Below, one piece after another: positions 1 to 9,841 of a stretch of 64,000 nucleotides of DNA (positions within the stretch are counted from its first letter, which is position 1; the number at the start of each line of letters is the position of its first letter). The stretch covers positions 55,475,711 through 55,539,710 of the forward strand of contig CM055817.1 of assembly GCA_029582265.1 (NCBI GenBank). The letters run 5' to 3'. The position numbers were made by a program, and so were the translations under genes. The DNA comes from Zoroaster sp. YZ-2022 (Eukaryota; Echinodermata; Asteroidea; Forcipulatida; Zoroasteridae). The notes under the pieces are model-generated. The model did no database searches and was not told the origin of the DNA. It saw only the letters and a program-made list of their open reading frames with translations.

Positions 1-239
1 TCTTCACGGTATACCGTAACTTCGTTGATTTTACCGAATAATGACATTTGGAAACAATTTGTCACTCTGGCGATATTTTAACATTTTAACTAAAAAGAGC
101 GATGTAAATTTGATATCTGCTATATTTTTGGAATGTCAGCAATAATTTTGGAATGTCGGCGATATTTAATTGAGATACAGTTTTGAATTTGAATTAATTC
201 TTTTCCACGTATCCACCAAACTGGCACGGTGCTCAAGAC
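1..239. other. AT-rich non-coding DNA
   Basis: No open frame, RNA gene or clear repeat is seen. The motif 'ttttggaatgtc' occurs twice near 126-156, but too little is present to define a repeat. Confidence 0.5.
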
Positions 240-365
240 ACCTGCTCATCAGGCGAGTATATCATTTCTGAATCCCTCTCATGCACTAACAACCAATTAT
301 TCTTCATGCACAGATACTCATTTTACTGGGTGGAGACAAGCAGTAGACTAAACCGTTCGGCCCGT
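240..365 (-). repeat. SINE fragment (degraded tRNA-headed SINE)
   Basis: On the minus strand a degenerate tRNA head (a GGCCGAACGGTTTAG-like A-box region at about 350-363) lies next to a body resembling the full SINE at 1385-1632: both contain a 'cagatac...tcatttt..ctgggtg' stretch. Box B is missing, so this looks like an internally deleted copy. It is called by similarity to the better copy, not by a family match. Confidence 0.45.
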
Positions 366-1104
366 GACAATTACTTTATTAGTTTATTTTGTTCACTGTG
401 TCGTTTCTAAACGAGAAAATAGTGAATAGTGCATGTGCTCCCCCCCCCCCCCCGAGATGACCAATATGGGGTTTAAGGAGTTTGTTACTTATTAATGGTA
501 ACTGTTGTGTTGATTATCTTCCACTGAATTGGTTTTACAAAGCGACACTTCCTTGATCAAACAAACACCGTATTATTATAATTTATATGGCAACACAGGA
601 AAACACGTATTTTTATGGCTCACTTCCTTAGAAAGGAACAAGAGCTATGGTGTTTATCGTATGACTTTGGAATAGTCGGTCATGGGCAACGGAAAAGTAA
701 GAATTGCTTTCGTTTTCAAAGTGAAAATTACCCCTAAAACAAAGCTTCCTCTAGCTTAACACCATAATTTTATTTTAAGAAACAAATTTACAACGAAATA
801 AAGAAAACGACTTTAAAATGTAACGAACAAACACATGAGGGACAAAAGACTTTCGGTTCCTTAAAAAGTCCTTAAAGGGAATGTACACTTTTGGTAATTA
901 AAAGGAATACAACATTATAATCTAAAAACATCCTGAGAAATTATAGTGTCTGATATATGCCGTTATTATTGACCAAAATAATGTGAAAAGTATTATAAAT
1001 TTAAAACCAATCACGGCTGTGATAAATTTTCTACCTATCAGAATGAAGTATTTTCATTATTTCATCATTAATGCCACAATGAAATGAGACGAAACTTTCA
1101 CTCG
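366..1104. other. AT-rich non-coding DNA
   Basis: A C-rich run is present near 440-453. No coding or RNA feature is supported. Confidence 0.5.
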
Positions 1105-1225
1105 GTTTCTGTACATCTCTCGTGATTCTTATCAAGTATGGATGCATTTACAGACATTGGTTGGTTTCTGTACATCTCTCGTGATTCTTATCAAGTATGG
1201 ATGCATTTTCAATATATTACCAATG
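1105..1225 (+). repeat. Tandem duplication of about 60 bp
   Basis: A stretch from 'ggtttctgtacatctctcg' to 'aagtatggatgcattt' occurs twice back to back (starting at about 1105 and 1165), nearly identical. A recent local duplication is the simplest reading. The small open frame over it is incidental. Confidence 0.85.
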
Positions 1226-1384
1226 AAAACGATGTCGTTATTGGAAAAGATGTTTCTAAAAATGTATTCAATTCTATTTCACCTTCACTAAGCTCATTCG
1301 TCATTGAATTTCATTTTAATCATGAATAATTCATGTTAGCGTGCCCATATCAAAAGAAAGATGATTTAATAACAATTGGATTTT

Positions 1385-1632
1385 AGAGCGCCAAATTGCC
1401 AAAGGAGGTACTTATCATTGGGCCAATATCAATCCTTAAACTTTCTGAACCTCTACTCACAGATACACATTTATTCTTCTGGGTGAAGAGGAGCATGCGC
1501 ACTGTGCAGTGAAGTGTTTTGCTCAAAGAGACAAAAGTACCACGGTCGTGGCCAAGATTTGAACCCACATTCTAACGACTCAGCCATAAGAACACAAGTC
1601 TGATGCGCTAAACCGCTCAGCCATGGCATCCC
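1385..1632 (-). repeat. tRNA-derived SINE
   Basis: Read on the minus strand, the element opens with a tRNA-like head: a box-A-like TGGCTGAGCGG (plus-strand 1613-1623) and a box-B-like GGGTTCAAATCTTGG (about 1552-1566). These are the two halves of an RNA polymerase III internal promoter. A non-tRNA body of about 160 bp follows, with text also found in the copies at 240-365 and 17640-17934. The head resembles class II tRNAs (Leu/Ser-like) but lacks a complete cloverleaf, so it is not annotated as a tRNA gene. Confidence 0.75.
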
Positions 1633-3479
1633 ACATTTTATCAATGATGAACAAACAGGAATTTACTCTGTCCTTTTCCCCAAACTCAATTTTCTATATA
1701 CCTTAATGAGTTTTTATGGTTTTACAATTGAAAAAATTCCGTTTCCTATATATTTTAATTAAAAAGGTACCTGAAAGGCATTCCTTCTTTTTGATAAACT
1801 ATTATCATAATTTATTTGTTTTGATTATAAATAAACATAAGGTTTATTTAGCCCTAAACTTATCTCACGATATGCAAGAACGTTAATTCTATCGACAAAT
1901 GGATTAAAACTATTCCAAGAAGTGCGTAGAATGAGAGTGACGACTGATTATAAAGATTCAGACTTTGTCAAACTCGGCACGAATGGAAGAAAATTTATAC
2001 TAAAAAATATAGAGAGGGTTGTGGATGCTAGATGTGTTGTATGATTTATTATAAGAGTTTTAAAAAAATGTATATATTTTTATATATATTTTTTATTTTT
2101 TTTATTTTACATAAATCCGATTAAGGTTAAAAACATTTTTTTTTAATGATAATAAAATACATTACTTTTTTAAGTTGCAGGTATTTATTTCTGAATAACA
2201 TAAAAAATATATGACATGGGGTCAAGAAAAAATAAAATTGCTGTTTATATTGAATAAAAAAGAGTTACGAAACAAAATTGATACAATTGTATCATGAGTA
2301 AACGTAATACAAATGTTGATGAAGTTTATATAGAAAATAAAACAGTGTAAGAGTGGGTATCAGTTTATGTTGGTAAATGAAACCTCAACAAGAATAAAAT
2401 GAAAGTTAATAGAAGAATGGTGTGATTGCTGCGCTAGTTGGTATAGTGACGATGAACAGCGTATAGAGGCGGGCGCGCACGCAGTAACCATGATGCTGTA
2501 TTGACTGTGCGCGCGCGTACACATATTTACTTGACATGTATGCATGATACATATAGACTATGGGCCCAAGTAGGAAAATCCTTTTAGAAAGTGAAATTTG
2601 CCCTCTACCTCTAGGTACTCGATACTATTCTCACATAATGCTTACTTAGATGTGCTTTACAAAGTTTTAATTGTTCCCACTCAAAAAACTTGCTCCGTAA
2701 GGAGTTATGACCCTTCAAAGTTAGGGGCGATTGGGTTTGGACGATGTTTTTGGGGGCGATTTGGTTTTTATACACAAATGAAACTAAAAACACTAGAGGT
2801 CATTACTAAGTTATTAAAGTACCTTAAAAGATAATTAAAAAGAGGAGACGTTGAAGTGTATTGATATATGTATACGTGAAACAGTTTAATTAAGCCAAGT
2901 GATTAATCACAATTTTTAGGGATTAAAGTAAAATTATGAAAAACTTAGAATATTCCGTTGGACTAAGAACCATTAAATTTATTAAGACTAAAGCTAATAA
3001 TAAGTACAAAATAATTGTTTGAAAATAAAATAAAATAAGAGAAATTATAAGAAAAAGACTACTAAAATATTTATAAATTTATTCACAGATGGAGTAGCGA
3101 TGGACAAGTGTAATGTCACGGACGACATGTGTGATATATGAAAAGAATTGAGCTGGAGTGAACTTATGGAGAACAGTATACAAGACAAATATAGCGGTAA
3201 TAAAAGGCAAAACGGTCATGTGTAAAATGCGAGGAGGAAAAATAACAGTCAGACCCAGTGATTGAAAAAATTATAAAGAATTGAATGATGATGGAAAACA
3301 TGGAAAATTACATGTGGATTGTGATACAACAATTAGGCCCTAATTATTCAGGAAGTACAGGATGTATAAAGAATTGTGACGAGAAAAAATGAAAAGTAAT
3401 ACGAAAAAACGTCTAAGGAAATAATGCATAGATGGATGATACTGGACAGATAAAGGAAACAATACATGGATGATGCAAA
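1633..3479. other. AT-rich non-coding DNA
   Basis: Very AT-rich, with (AT)-type low complexity at 2060-2180 and a short GC-rich alternating purine/pyrimidine patch ('gcgcgcgcgt') near 2470-2518. No gene is recognised. The part nearest 3480 may be the 3' untranslated end of the retroelement described next. Confidence 0.5.
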
Positions 3480-5906
3480 AAGTAAGTCTAATAATTTAAG
3501 GTTTGAAAGAGCAGATTTTCTTGTGAAGTTTGCTACTAGTACAAAACAGTTGTTTAAGTTTGACATCATTAGATGAAACTATAAACATAGAGAAACGGTT
3601 CTTGATAAGATGTTTGTATTTGTTAATAACCTTACGAGCATAGAAACTATTATTACTGGTTTTGTTAAACTTAACAGTACAAAATAATAGGTTTAATGTT
3701 ACAATTAGACAAAAAAGGTTTGCGAGAAAAAGTATGATGATATTTAAGCTTAAATCTGTTGATAACAGACTTATGAAAACCGCATTTGAGGAGTCTATAA
3801 TAGAAAATAGTTTTAACATATGGTTATATTCGTGGATACAGGATGAGTGGGTTTTATAACGATGGCATTCACCTTTAATAATGCTAGAAAAATAATTGGG
3901 TTTGTGATTGGAAGTGAAATTAATATAACTGAATTTTTGGAATGGTTTCTGATAAATAAAGAATTTTAATTTATTATTTAAAAGAGTAAAATGATCTACA
4001 GAGAGCTGGAGGTCTAGAAAATTAATGGTTTTATTATTAATAGTAAAAGTGATTGGTATAGATTTAGGGTAAACAGAGGTGAGGGCATTAATGACATAAT
4101 TATGGCTAAAATTAATAGAGTTACGAGTGATTAAGAGACCATCATCAATATACCTGACAAAAATAAGTAAATTAGGGTTGTTGAAATTTTTGAAAAAAAG
4201 AAATTCTCTGTAAGCTGAAATTAAGTTAGCAATTTGTGCTGAGTGATAGCTACCCATTTGAACACCGATATTTTGTTTAAAAAGAAAATTACCTACAGAA
4301 AAATTGCTATATTTACAAGTGAAATTATAAAGTTTGAAAAAATAATTTAAAAATTCAAAAGGGTAATCACAGATTGAAGTAACCTTAAAAAGAGTATCAT
4401 GGATGTCACATGGAGTAATATTGGTGTAAAGACTTTCAAAATCAAAAGAAATGAGAAATGTCATCAAAATAATTAATATCTAAAGTCTTGATTTGGTCGA
4501 TAAGTTGATTAGAACTATTAATAATAGGCCAGGGAAAGTTAAATTCTGTAAATTTATCTTCAAACCTGCTTAAAAGAATATCTAAATAAAAACCAAGTGC
4601 TTTAGAAATAGGGGAGGTAATCCAACTATGAGCAGTAATAATGGGACGACCTTTTAAGTTTTGATTCGTTAGATGGACAAGGTGGAGAGTCTAATTTGTG
4701 AACTTTTGGGAGAATATCCATAGAAGGGACTTTAATTATTTTAGTTTTAAGGAAGGATGTTATTTCTTTGAAGTCTGAATCTGCTGCTTTAGGAAGATCG
4801 TTGTTTGTAAATAATGAGTTGATGTCTTGTTTGGCTGATATTATGAGCGTAGTGACGATGTTAGTGTTAAAACGACCTAAAGATGTGTATGTGCTGCAGT
4901 TAATTTGTCTCTTATATTCATTTATGTACCATGATGTGTTGCAAATGCATAAGCCCATATTTGTGTCGGAGATTCTAATAATGATGTCTTTATTACTGGA
5001 AAGATGTTGAATGTCTTTAATATCTTGTAATGTAATGTTATGAAGGCGATTGGGATTTAATTTTAAAACGTTATTATGTGGAATTTTCATTGATTCTTCT
5101 AGTGTGGCCTGGATGTAACTGAATGTGTTATTGTATATTTTGGGATGACAGAGAAGTGAGTTGAGATGTTTATTAGTATATTTCTTGTTAAGTCTGAAAT
5201 TAAAATGGTAATCTGTGGATGGTTTGTAGGTATGCGAGATGAGATATTTCTTTAGATGCTAGTTTTTTTTAGAGGAGGATTGATTTGTGTAGTGTAAGTT
5301 TAGCAGATTCAGAGTCTTCGGAAGGGTTAGTGGGGATGAAGGATGGACCTTTATTGATAATTGTGTTGGATACGTTTGGGATGTTAATTGAAGTAAAATT
5401 ATGAAAATTAGGTGAATTATTAGATTTCATTGATGATGATTTTATCGATGGCTTGATTTCTAAGGGACGAGTTTAGAAAAAAATACATTGTGAATTAATT
5501 TACGTTGGTTGATTAAGGCAATAGCTAAATGATAATTAAGGGATAATGAACGAAGGCGTGAATGACGATTGAGTGGTTTAGATGAATTAAAAATCAATTC
5601 AGAAACAAAATGTAATTCTAAGTTATTGGAGATATTATCAAGGTTGACTTTGGCATTATTAATTAATTTATTTAAATTGTCGATACCTAGACTGAGGTTA
5701 TTAGGGTGATGATTATAGTTTGGGGTGTTTTCTATGACATTGATAATTTGATTAAAATTAAGTTGAAGTTTATGGAGTTTAGGTATGAATTCATCTAAAA
5801 TTAAACAATATTTATTAGTAATATTAATATAATTTTGAAAAAAATTTAGATGATGAAGTAAAGTTTTTCCATTTATTGAAGTTATGACATTGTTTGATTT
5901 TATCAA
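3480..5906 (-). pseudogene. Reverse transcriptase, Penelope-like (frameshifted)
   Basis: The open piece 4467-3496 (323 codons) contains the RT core. A palm motif FDFESLYTNI lies near its start, where these RTs have FDVxSLYTNIP. GVQMGSYHSAQIANLIS follows as the motif B region. RYIDDGLLI is the catalytic YxDD box, and NFLDLQLS ... YQKPFQKFSYINF corresponds to the thumb-proximal 'YRKPT' region of Penelope-like RTs. The piece 5090-4626 carries the upstream fingers region, with 'NKDIIIR' and 'DILPKVHK', matching the family's 'NKxIVI...D' and 'LPKIHK'. The piece 5906-5460 is a helical N-terminal part. The pieces lie in order but in different frames, with stops between them. The gene is not intact, although the catalytic residues survive. 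Lys/Asn/Ile/Phe-rich composition reflects the AT-rich DNA. Confidence 0.75.
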
Positions 5907-6441
5907 AAATAATTTTTCTGGGGAGAGATGATGGCATAATGAAAGGATAACAATAAATGATATAAAATATGAAAATTAAATAAGTAATAAAAATAATTAA
6001 TAAGAAAATGAAGGCTAATAATTAATAAATTAAAATATTGATAATATAAAGGTTGAGTAACCAATAATATAATTACTAAAGAGTTTAGGGTTGTGGCAAT
6101 AACTTGAATAATCAAGTAGACAATCAAGTAGAGTAGATTATATATCAACTGGCGCTAGATGTAGGATGTATGAAGTGACAACGTAGAAAAACTAAGTTGA
6201 TTAATTGATCTGGGTGTATAATTAAAATCATAATTGGTGATGAACAAAAAGGAAAAAGGAAAATAAAGATGAAGAATATTTAGAAAAAAATAAAATAAAA
6301 ATTTGTTTTGTGGATTTATGTAAAAGTGTATTAATGTAAAATGAAATAAGACAGGAAAAAATAGAAAATTTTAAATGTTATTAACGAAAATAGTAAGGGT
6401 TAAGAGGATGTGAAAGCCGGCAATAAGAGTTCTTAAACAGC

Positions 6442-6475
<34 letters not shown>

Positions 6476-6490
6476 TGGAAAAAATAGCAT

Positions 6491-6561
6491 GACTCGTCAG
6501 GTGCAGTATGCTATAACTAGGCTATAGGCAGGTTTCGTCTCATGAGACTGCACGACCTGCC
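6491..6561 (-). ncRNA. Hammerhead-ribozyme-like remnant
   Basis: Minus strand, 6561 to 6527: a GGCAGGUC arm ending in the GUC cleavage triplet, then GUGCA, a perfect hairpin GUCUCAUGAGAC, the conserved GAAA, and CCUGCC pairing back to GGCAGG. This reproduces stem III, the cleavage triplet, stem II and the GAAA box. The stem I hairpin and CUGANGA box expected between cleavage site and stem II are missing. A separate box CUGCACCUGACGAGUC lies at 6506-6491: CUGCAC is complementary to GUGCAG at the cleavage site, and CUGACGAG matches CUGANGA. All three conserved segments are thus present within 71 nt, but not in functional order, suggesting a rearranged or recombined copy. Confidence 0.45.
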
Positions 6562-8193
6562 TGTTAAAGACTCTTTTAAAGTAGGGGAAATGAACAAAAT
6601 TATATATAAAAATAAAAACAAACAAATAGGCCTAATAATAAATAAATAAATAAATCTCACCTATTTTGTGACGAAAAAATAAAATATGGATGAGGAACTA
6701 GGAGGGTCTAACAATTAACGTTGATGTATCTGAAAATTGATAAAATAATTTTTATATTGACGGAATGCAGTAAAATTAAATTTAGTCCTATACAAGATGG
6801 AGATAAACAAAATCAATTTTGTTTTAAACATTTTGATTTATAAATTATGAGCTTACCGTAAGATGAATAAACAAAGTCAGTAGAAATATGATGACAAACA
6901 GGAACAAAGGATAACAGAATAATGTAGAAATATGATGCAGTAGCCTAATGTAACAAAATTTATTAAGTAGAAAAACACGTCTATTACATTTGAAGGTAAT
7001 TAGTGTAATAGTAATACAAAGCTATTTAAAATACAAATAAAAATCGTACATTGCGTTTGTTATTAACAAAGAACACATAAACATTTTGATAGGTTGGTAG
7101 AGCGTTAAATGTGAGCGTAAACGCGCGCGTGAAAATTATTTACATAAAATAAAAAGATGAGACAAGATAGGAAGATGAGTAACAGTAGGTTAATAATATA
7201 TAAAAGGGGCTAAAACAAATTTATTTTTACTTTCCTCCCTTTATATTTTAAATATACTTTCATACTTTTTTCTATCTAAATACCTTAATTAATTAACTGG
7301 GGCAAGGATGTGTATTTAAGTATTATATATGTACTTCTGACCGTAATGTGTCTCTGTATAATTATGTGACTTGTTTAAATCAAACAGCAAACTTGAATAA
7401 AAAACGATTTCCAATCCACGACCTTTTTCCCTACCAAACTGCGATTTGCTTATTTTAAGAACAACTTGTTTCCAATCGCGTTGATGATATACAATTCCTT
7501 TACACAAAGAAATAAGAAAAGACGAATTCATATATCCAAACAACTTTCTAACTAATTATTGCTTTAGTGTGGCAGTCACGATACACTGTACATATGTCAA
7601 CCGTACCGACACTATACGTCGTCCTCGACCGACGTCAACGTCCAGTCTAGTATGAGAAGGCCAACGGGGCAGTAAAATATTGTAAACCGTCACTTTCTCC
7701 GCATCCAGTTTGTCTCAAATTTAGAAAAGCCCAAGTTCCACTGAGGGAAAGAAATTGTCCTCTTACGTTTCAATATCGCCTTCCTGATGTTGCCCTTGCA
7801 AAGTCACCCCTTCAGTGGAGAAAATAACCCAAGTATTGGCCATAAAGTGTGTACTCATAACACTGAAAATGATTGATACTGTTGCCTGAGTTAATGTTAT
7901 ATTTGTTTCCCCCTAAAGTAGACCTTTGCTTTTTTATTTGAGACAAAAGTGGCTCGAATAAAATGACTTTTTACGATATTTTACCTTGGGTTGAGATAAT
8001 AAAACTGATGTTGTTTACTAATGTCTGATAATGTAACCTCTCTAAAAATGAACAAAGTTCAGTTATTAATAGTTTCTTGATGCTCCTCTATAAATCACGC
8101 ACGGAGATCATATTCTCACTTTCTCACATCCTCAGGCAACGTATAGTGATCCTATGGGGATCATATAAAGCTTATAACAACCAGAGCAGTTTG
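6562..8193. other. Non-coding DNA
   Basis: AT-rich up to about 7310, then nearer average composition. No supported gene, RNA or transposon boundary. A short GC-rich stretch with CG dinucleotides at about 7595-7640 is unremarkable. Confidence 0.5.
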
Positions 8194-8232
8194 GGACAGT
8201 GAAGGAGTAAGGGACAGTGAAGGAGTAAGGGA
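8194..8232 (+). repeat. Short tandem duplication next to a hAT element
   Basis: The string 'gggacagtgaaggagtaa' is repeated twice immediately left of the element at 8233. Its final 8 bases (GTAAGGGA, 8225-8232) are also the element's target-site duplication. Confidence 0.85.
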
Positions 8233-8456
8233 CAGCGGCGTAGCCATGGGGGGGGGCCTGGGGGAACGTACGCCCCCACCCCCCACAAATTTCCAGTGCC
8301 CCCCAGGTGCCCCCCCCCCACGAAAAATCCTCATAGTGCCCCAAAAAACAGAAAAGAAAAAGAAAAGGGAAAGCCCATACCCCTGGGGCCCCCACTGAAA
8401 AGCAATGCCCCCTGTGCACCCCCCCCCCCCACTGAAAAGTCATGGCTACGCCGCTG
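8233..8456. mobile_element. hAT-type MITE, 224 bp, with 8-bp TSD
   Basis: The ends are perfect 16-bp inverted repeats: CAGCGGCGTAGCCATG at 8233-8248 and its complement at 8441-8456. GTAAGGGA flanks both sides exactly (8225-8232 and 8457-8464), an 8-bp target-site duplication as made by hAT transposases. The interior is C/G-homopolymer-rich and encodes nothing, so the element is non-autonomous. Exact ends and TSD indicate a relatively young insertion. Confidence 0.93.
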
Positions 8457-8464
8457 GTAAGGGA

Positions 8465-9022
8465 GATTGGCAGGAAACCTATAAATTGGGCGTAACTCCT
8501 CAACAATAAGAACCCATATATGCTACTACTATAGGTGGCGGGCGGTAAAGGGAAGGTACAGTGTTGGCGATATTGGGAAAAATTGTTTTCTTTCCATTTA
8601 AGAGGTGTAGGTTTGGTTGGATTATTTATTCAGTAATACAACACCTCAAAATATCACAGCACAAGCAATCAACAAAAACAAATTAAAGACAGAAAACAGA
8701 ATATCTTGATAGATCAGGGCAACTCAAGCCTTACAAAATCTGTTTATTTTAGGGAAAGGTACAAGATACATTGGTAATTACCCAAGTACAAAATAACAAC
8801 ATTATTTTTAGACAGCTAACTTGATGTAAAGTTGGTAGGTAGCAATTATCCTGTAATATTATTATGTCTGATGTGTTCTGATATCGGAAAAACCACAAAA
8901 AGTTTACAACTTTTTGCTCCAAGTCTTTTCATAAAATATTGTGAATGTTTTTTTTACACTTTTCTCATGACTTGGACTCCGTATTGAGCTGAAACATTCA
9001 CAGATTGGTTGTTTTATGGAAA
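8465..9022. other. Non-coding DNA
   Basis: Nothing coding or repeated is recognised. Confidence 0.45.
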
Positions 9023-9468
9023 AGAATGTCGTATCCGACCGCCACTTTTAAAGGTTTTTGGGGAAATTTTTTTGCAGCCACTAACTAGTTAACAAATTAT
9101 TCTATTGATTTTTCGGGGTACAGAAAGCGAAAACTATCTTTAAAATCCACTTTTATGATGGTTTTCGGACATTATTTCCCTTCTAAAAACATCCTCCCCT
9201 TCAGAAAATAGAAGGATCACATTATAGTTGCCACTGCGCATACACAATGACTATGTTGGTCACGAACAGGCCTTGACAAGATCAGACTGATATGACCGAG
9301 GAAGTCATCGTATACCAAAAATGCCCGATATTTCATGAAATAAATATTCTGGAATAATTTGAAGTATATGTCCATCATCATCCATACGTTCGCCACCTCA
9401 CTGGGTTGGTAAGATTACATTATTGGTTATATTGAATGAGAAAAAGTGGCGGTCGGATACGACATTCT
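9023..9468. mobile_element. MITE-like element with 27-bp perfect TIRs
   Basis: The sequence at 9023-9049 (AGAATGTCGTATCCGACCGC then CACTTTT) recurs perfectly inverted at 9442-9468. The 446-bp interval codes for nothing, as expected of a non-autonomous DNA transposon. No convincing target-site duplication is visible at the flanks, so the superfamily is left open. Confidence 0.75.
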
Positions 9469-9652
9469 ACCCTAGGTGACTAACTAACAAGTATATAATT
9501 GCCGGTACAATTCCCTGATGTATCTCTGTAAAGAATAACTTCCCTACGCCATGATATCTCCAAATTCATAGTGTCACACACAGAGAACACAGTGAGGTCA
9601 CTCTGTGACGACTGAGTGGAATACACAGTAAGAACAATAATACACTGTAACA
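9469..9652. other. Spacer between two inverted-repeat elements
   Basis: 184 bp with no identified feature; the open frame here is not convincing. Confidence 0.4.
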
Positions 9653-9841
9653 GTTTTAAATTGAAATTCACTCTAACCGATTGAAACTAGTGACAAATTA
9701 TGAACAATGTGTCATTAGTTTCAATTGGTAAAACTTGTAGCTTTGCATGGTGAGGATGATAAGTAAGACTATTTGCGGTGACACCATGTGGAATCTCAAT
9801 TGAGTAGTTTCAATTGGTTAGAGTGAATTTCAATCTAAAAC
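9653..9841. mobile_element. Small foldback/MITE element, 189 bp
   Basis: Inverted arms of about 36 bp lie at 9653-9688 and 9806-9841, with two mismatches; the core ATTGAAATTCACTCTAACC is identical. A third, shorter copy of 'agtttcaattggt' sits inside near 9716. The middle (about 9728-9787, 'aaaacttgtagctttgcatg' to 'gcggtgacaccatg') recurs at 63932-63992, so this is a dispersed family. Confidence 0.7.

Larger units (their letters stand above)
3480..6570 (-). mobile_element. Penelope-like retroelement (broken, minus strand)
   Basis: The span holds a reverse-transcriptase coding region broken into at least three open pieces on the minus strand (5906-5460, 5090-4626, 4467-3496), with hammerhead-like boxes at 6491-6561 on its 5' side. 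Penelope-like elements carry hammerhead ribozymes in the repeats that flank the RT, so the arrangement fits that class. No GIY-YIG endonuclease was recognised downstream of the RT; it may be absent, as in endonuclease-lacking families, or destroyed. No second copy of the 5' repeat was found on the 3' side. The outer limits are therefore approximate. The element is clearly more AT-rich than its surroundings. Confidence 0.65.

Noticed and set aside
1552..1632. Possible tRNA gene (box A and box B present)
   Set aside because: No complete cloverleaf or acceptor stem. The same head recurs with a SINE body at 17640-17934.
5903..6148. 81-codon very hydrophobic frame upstream of the RT
   Set aside because: Leu/Ile/Tyr-rich because of extreme AT content. 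No membrane-protein family is recognised; kept only as part of the retroelement region.
8132..8506. 124-codon minus-strand frame
   Set aside because: It crosses the hAT MITE and its homopolymers; no protein features.
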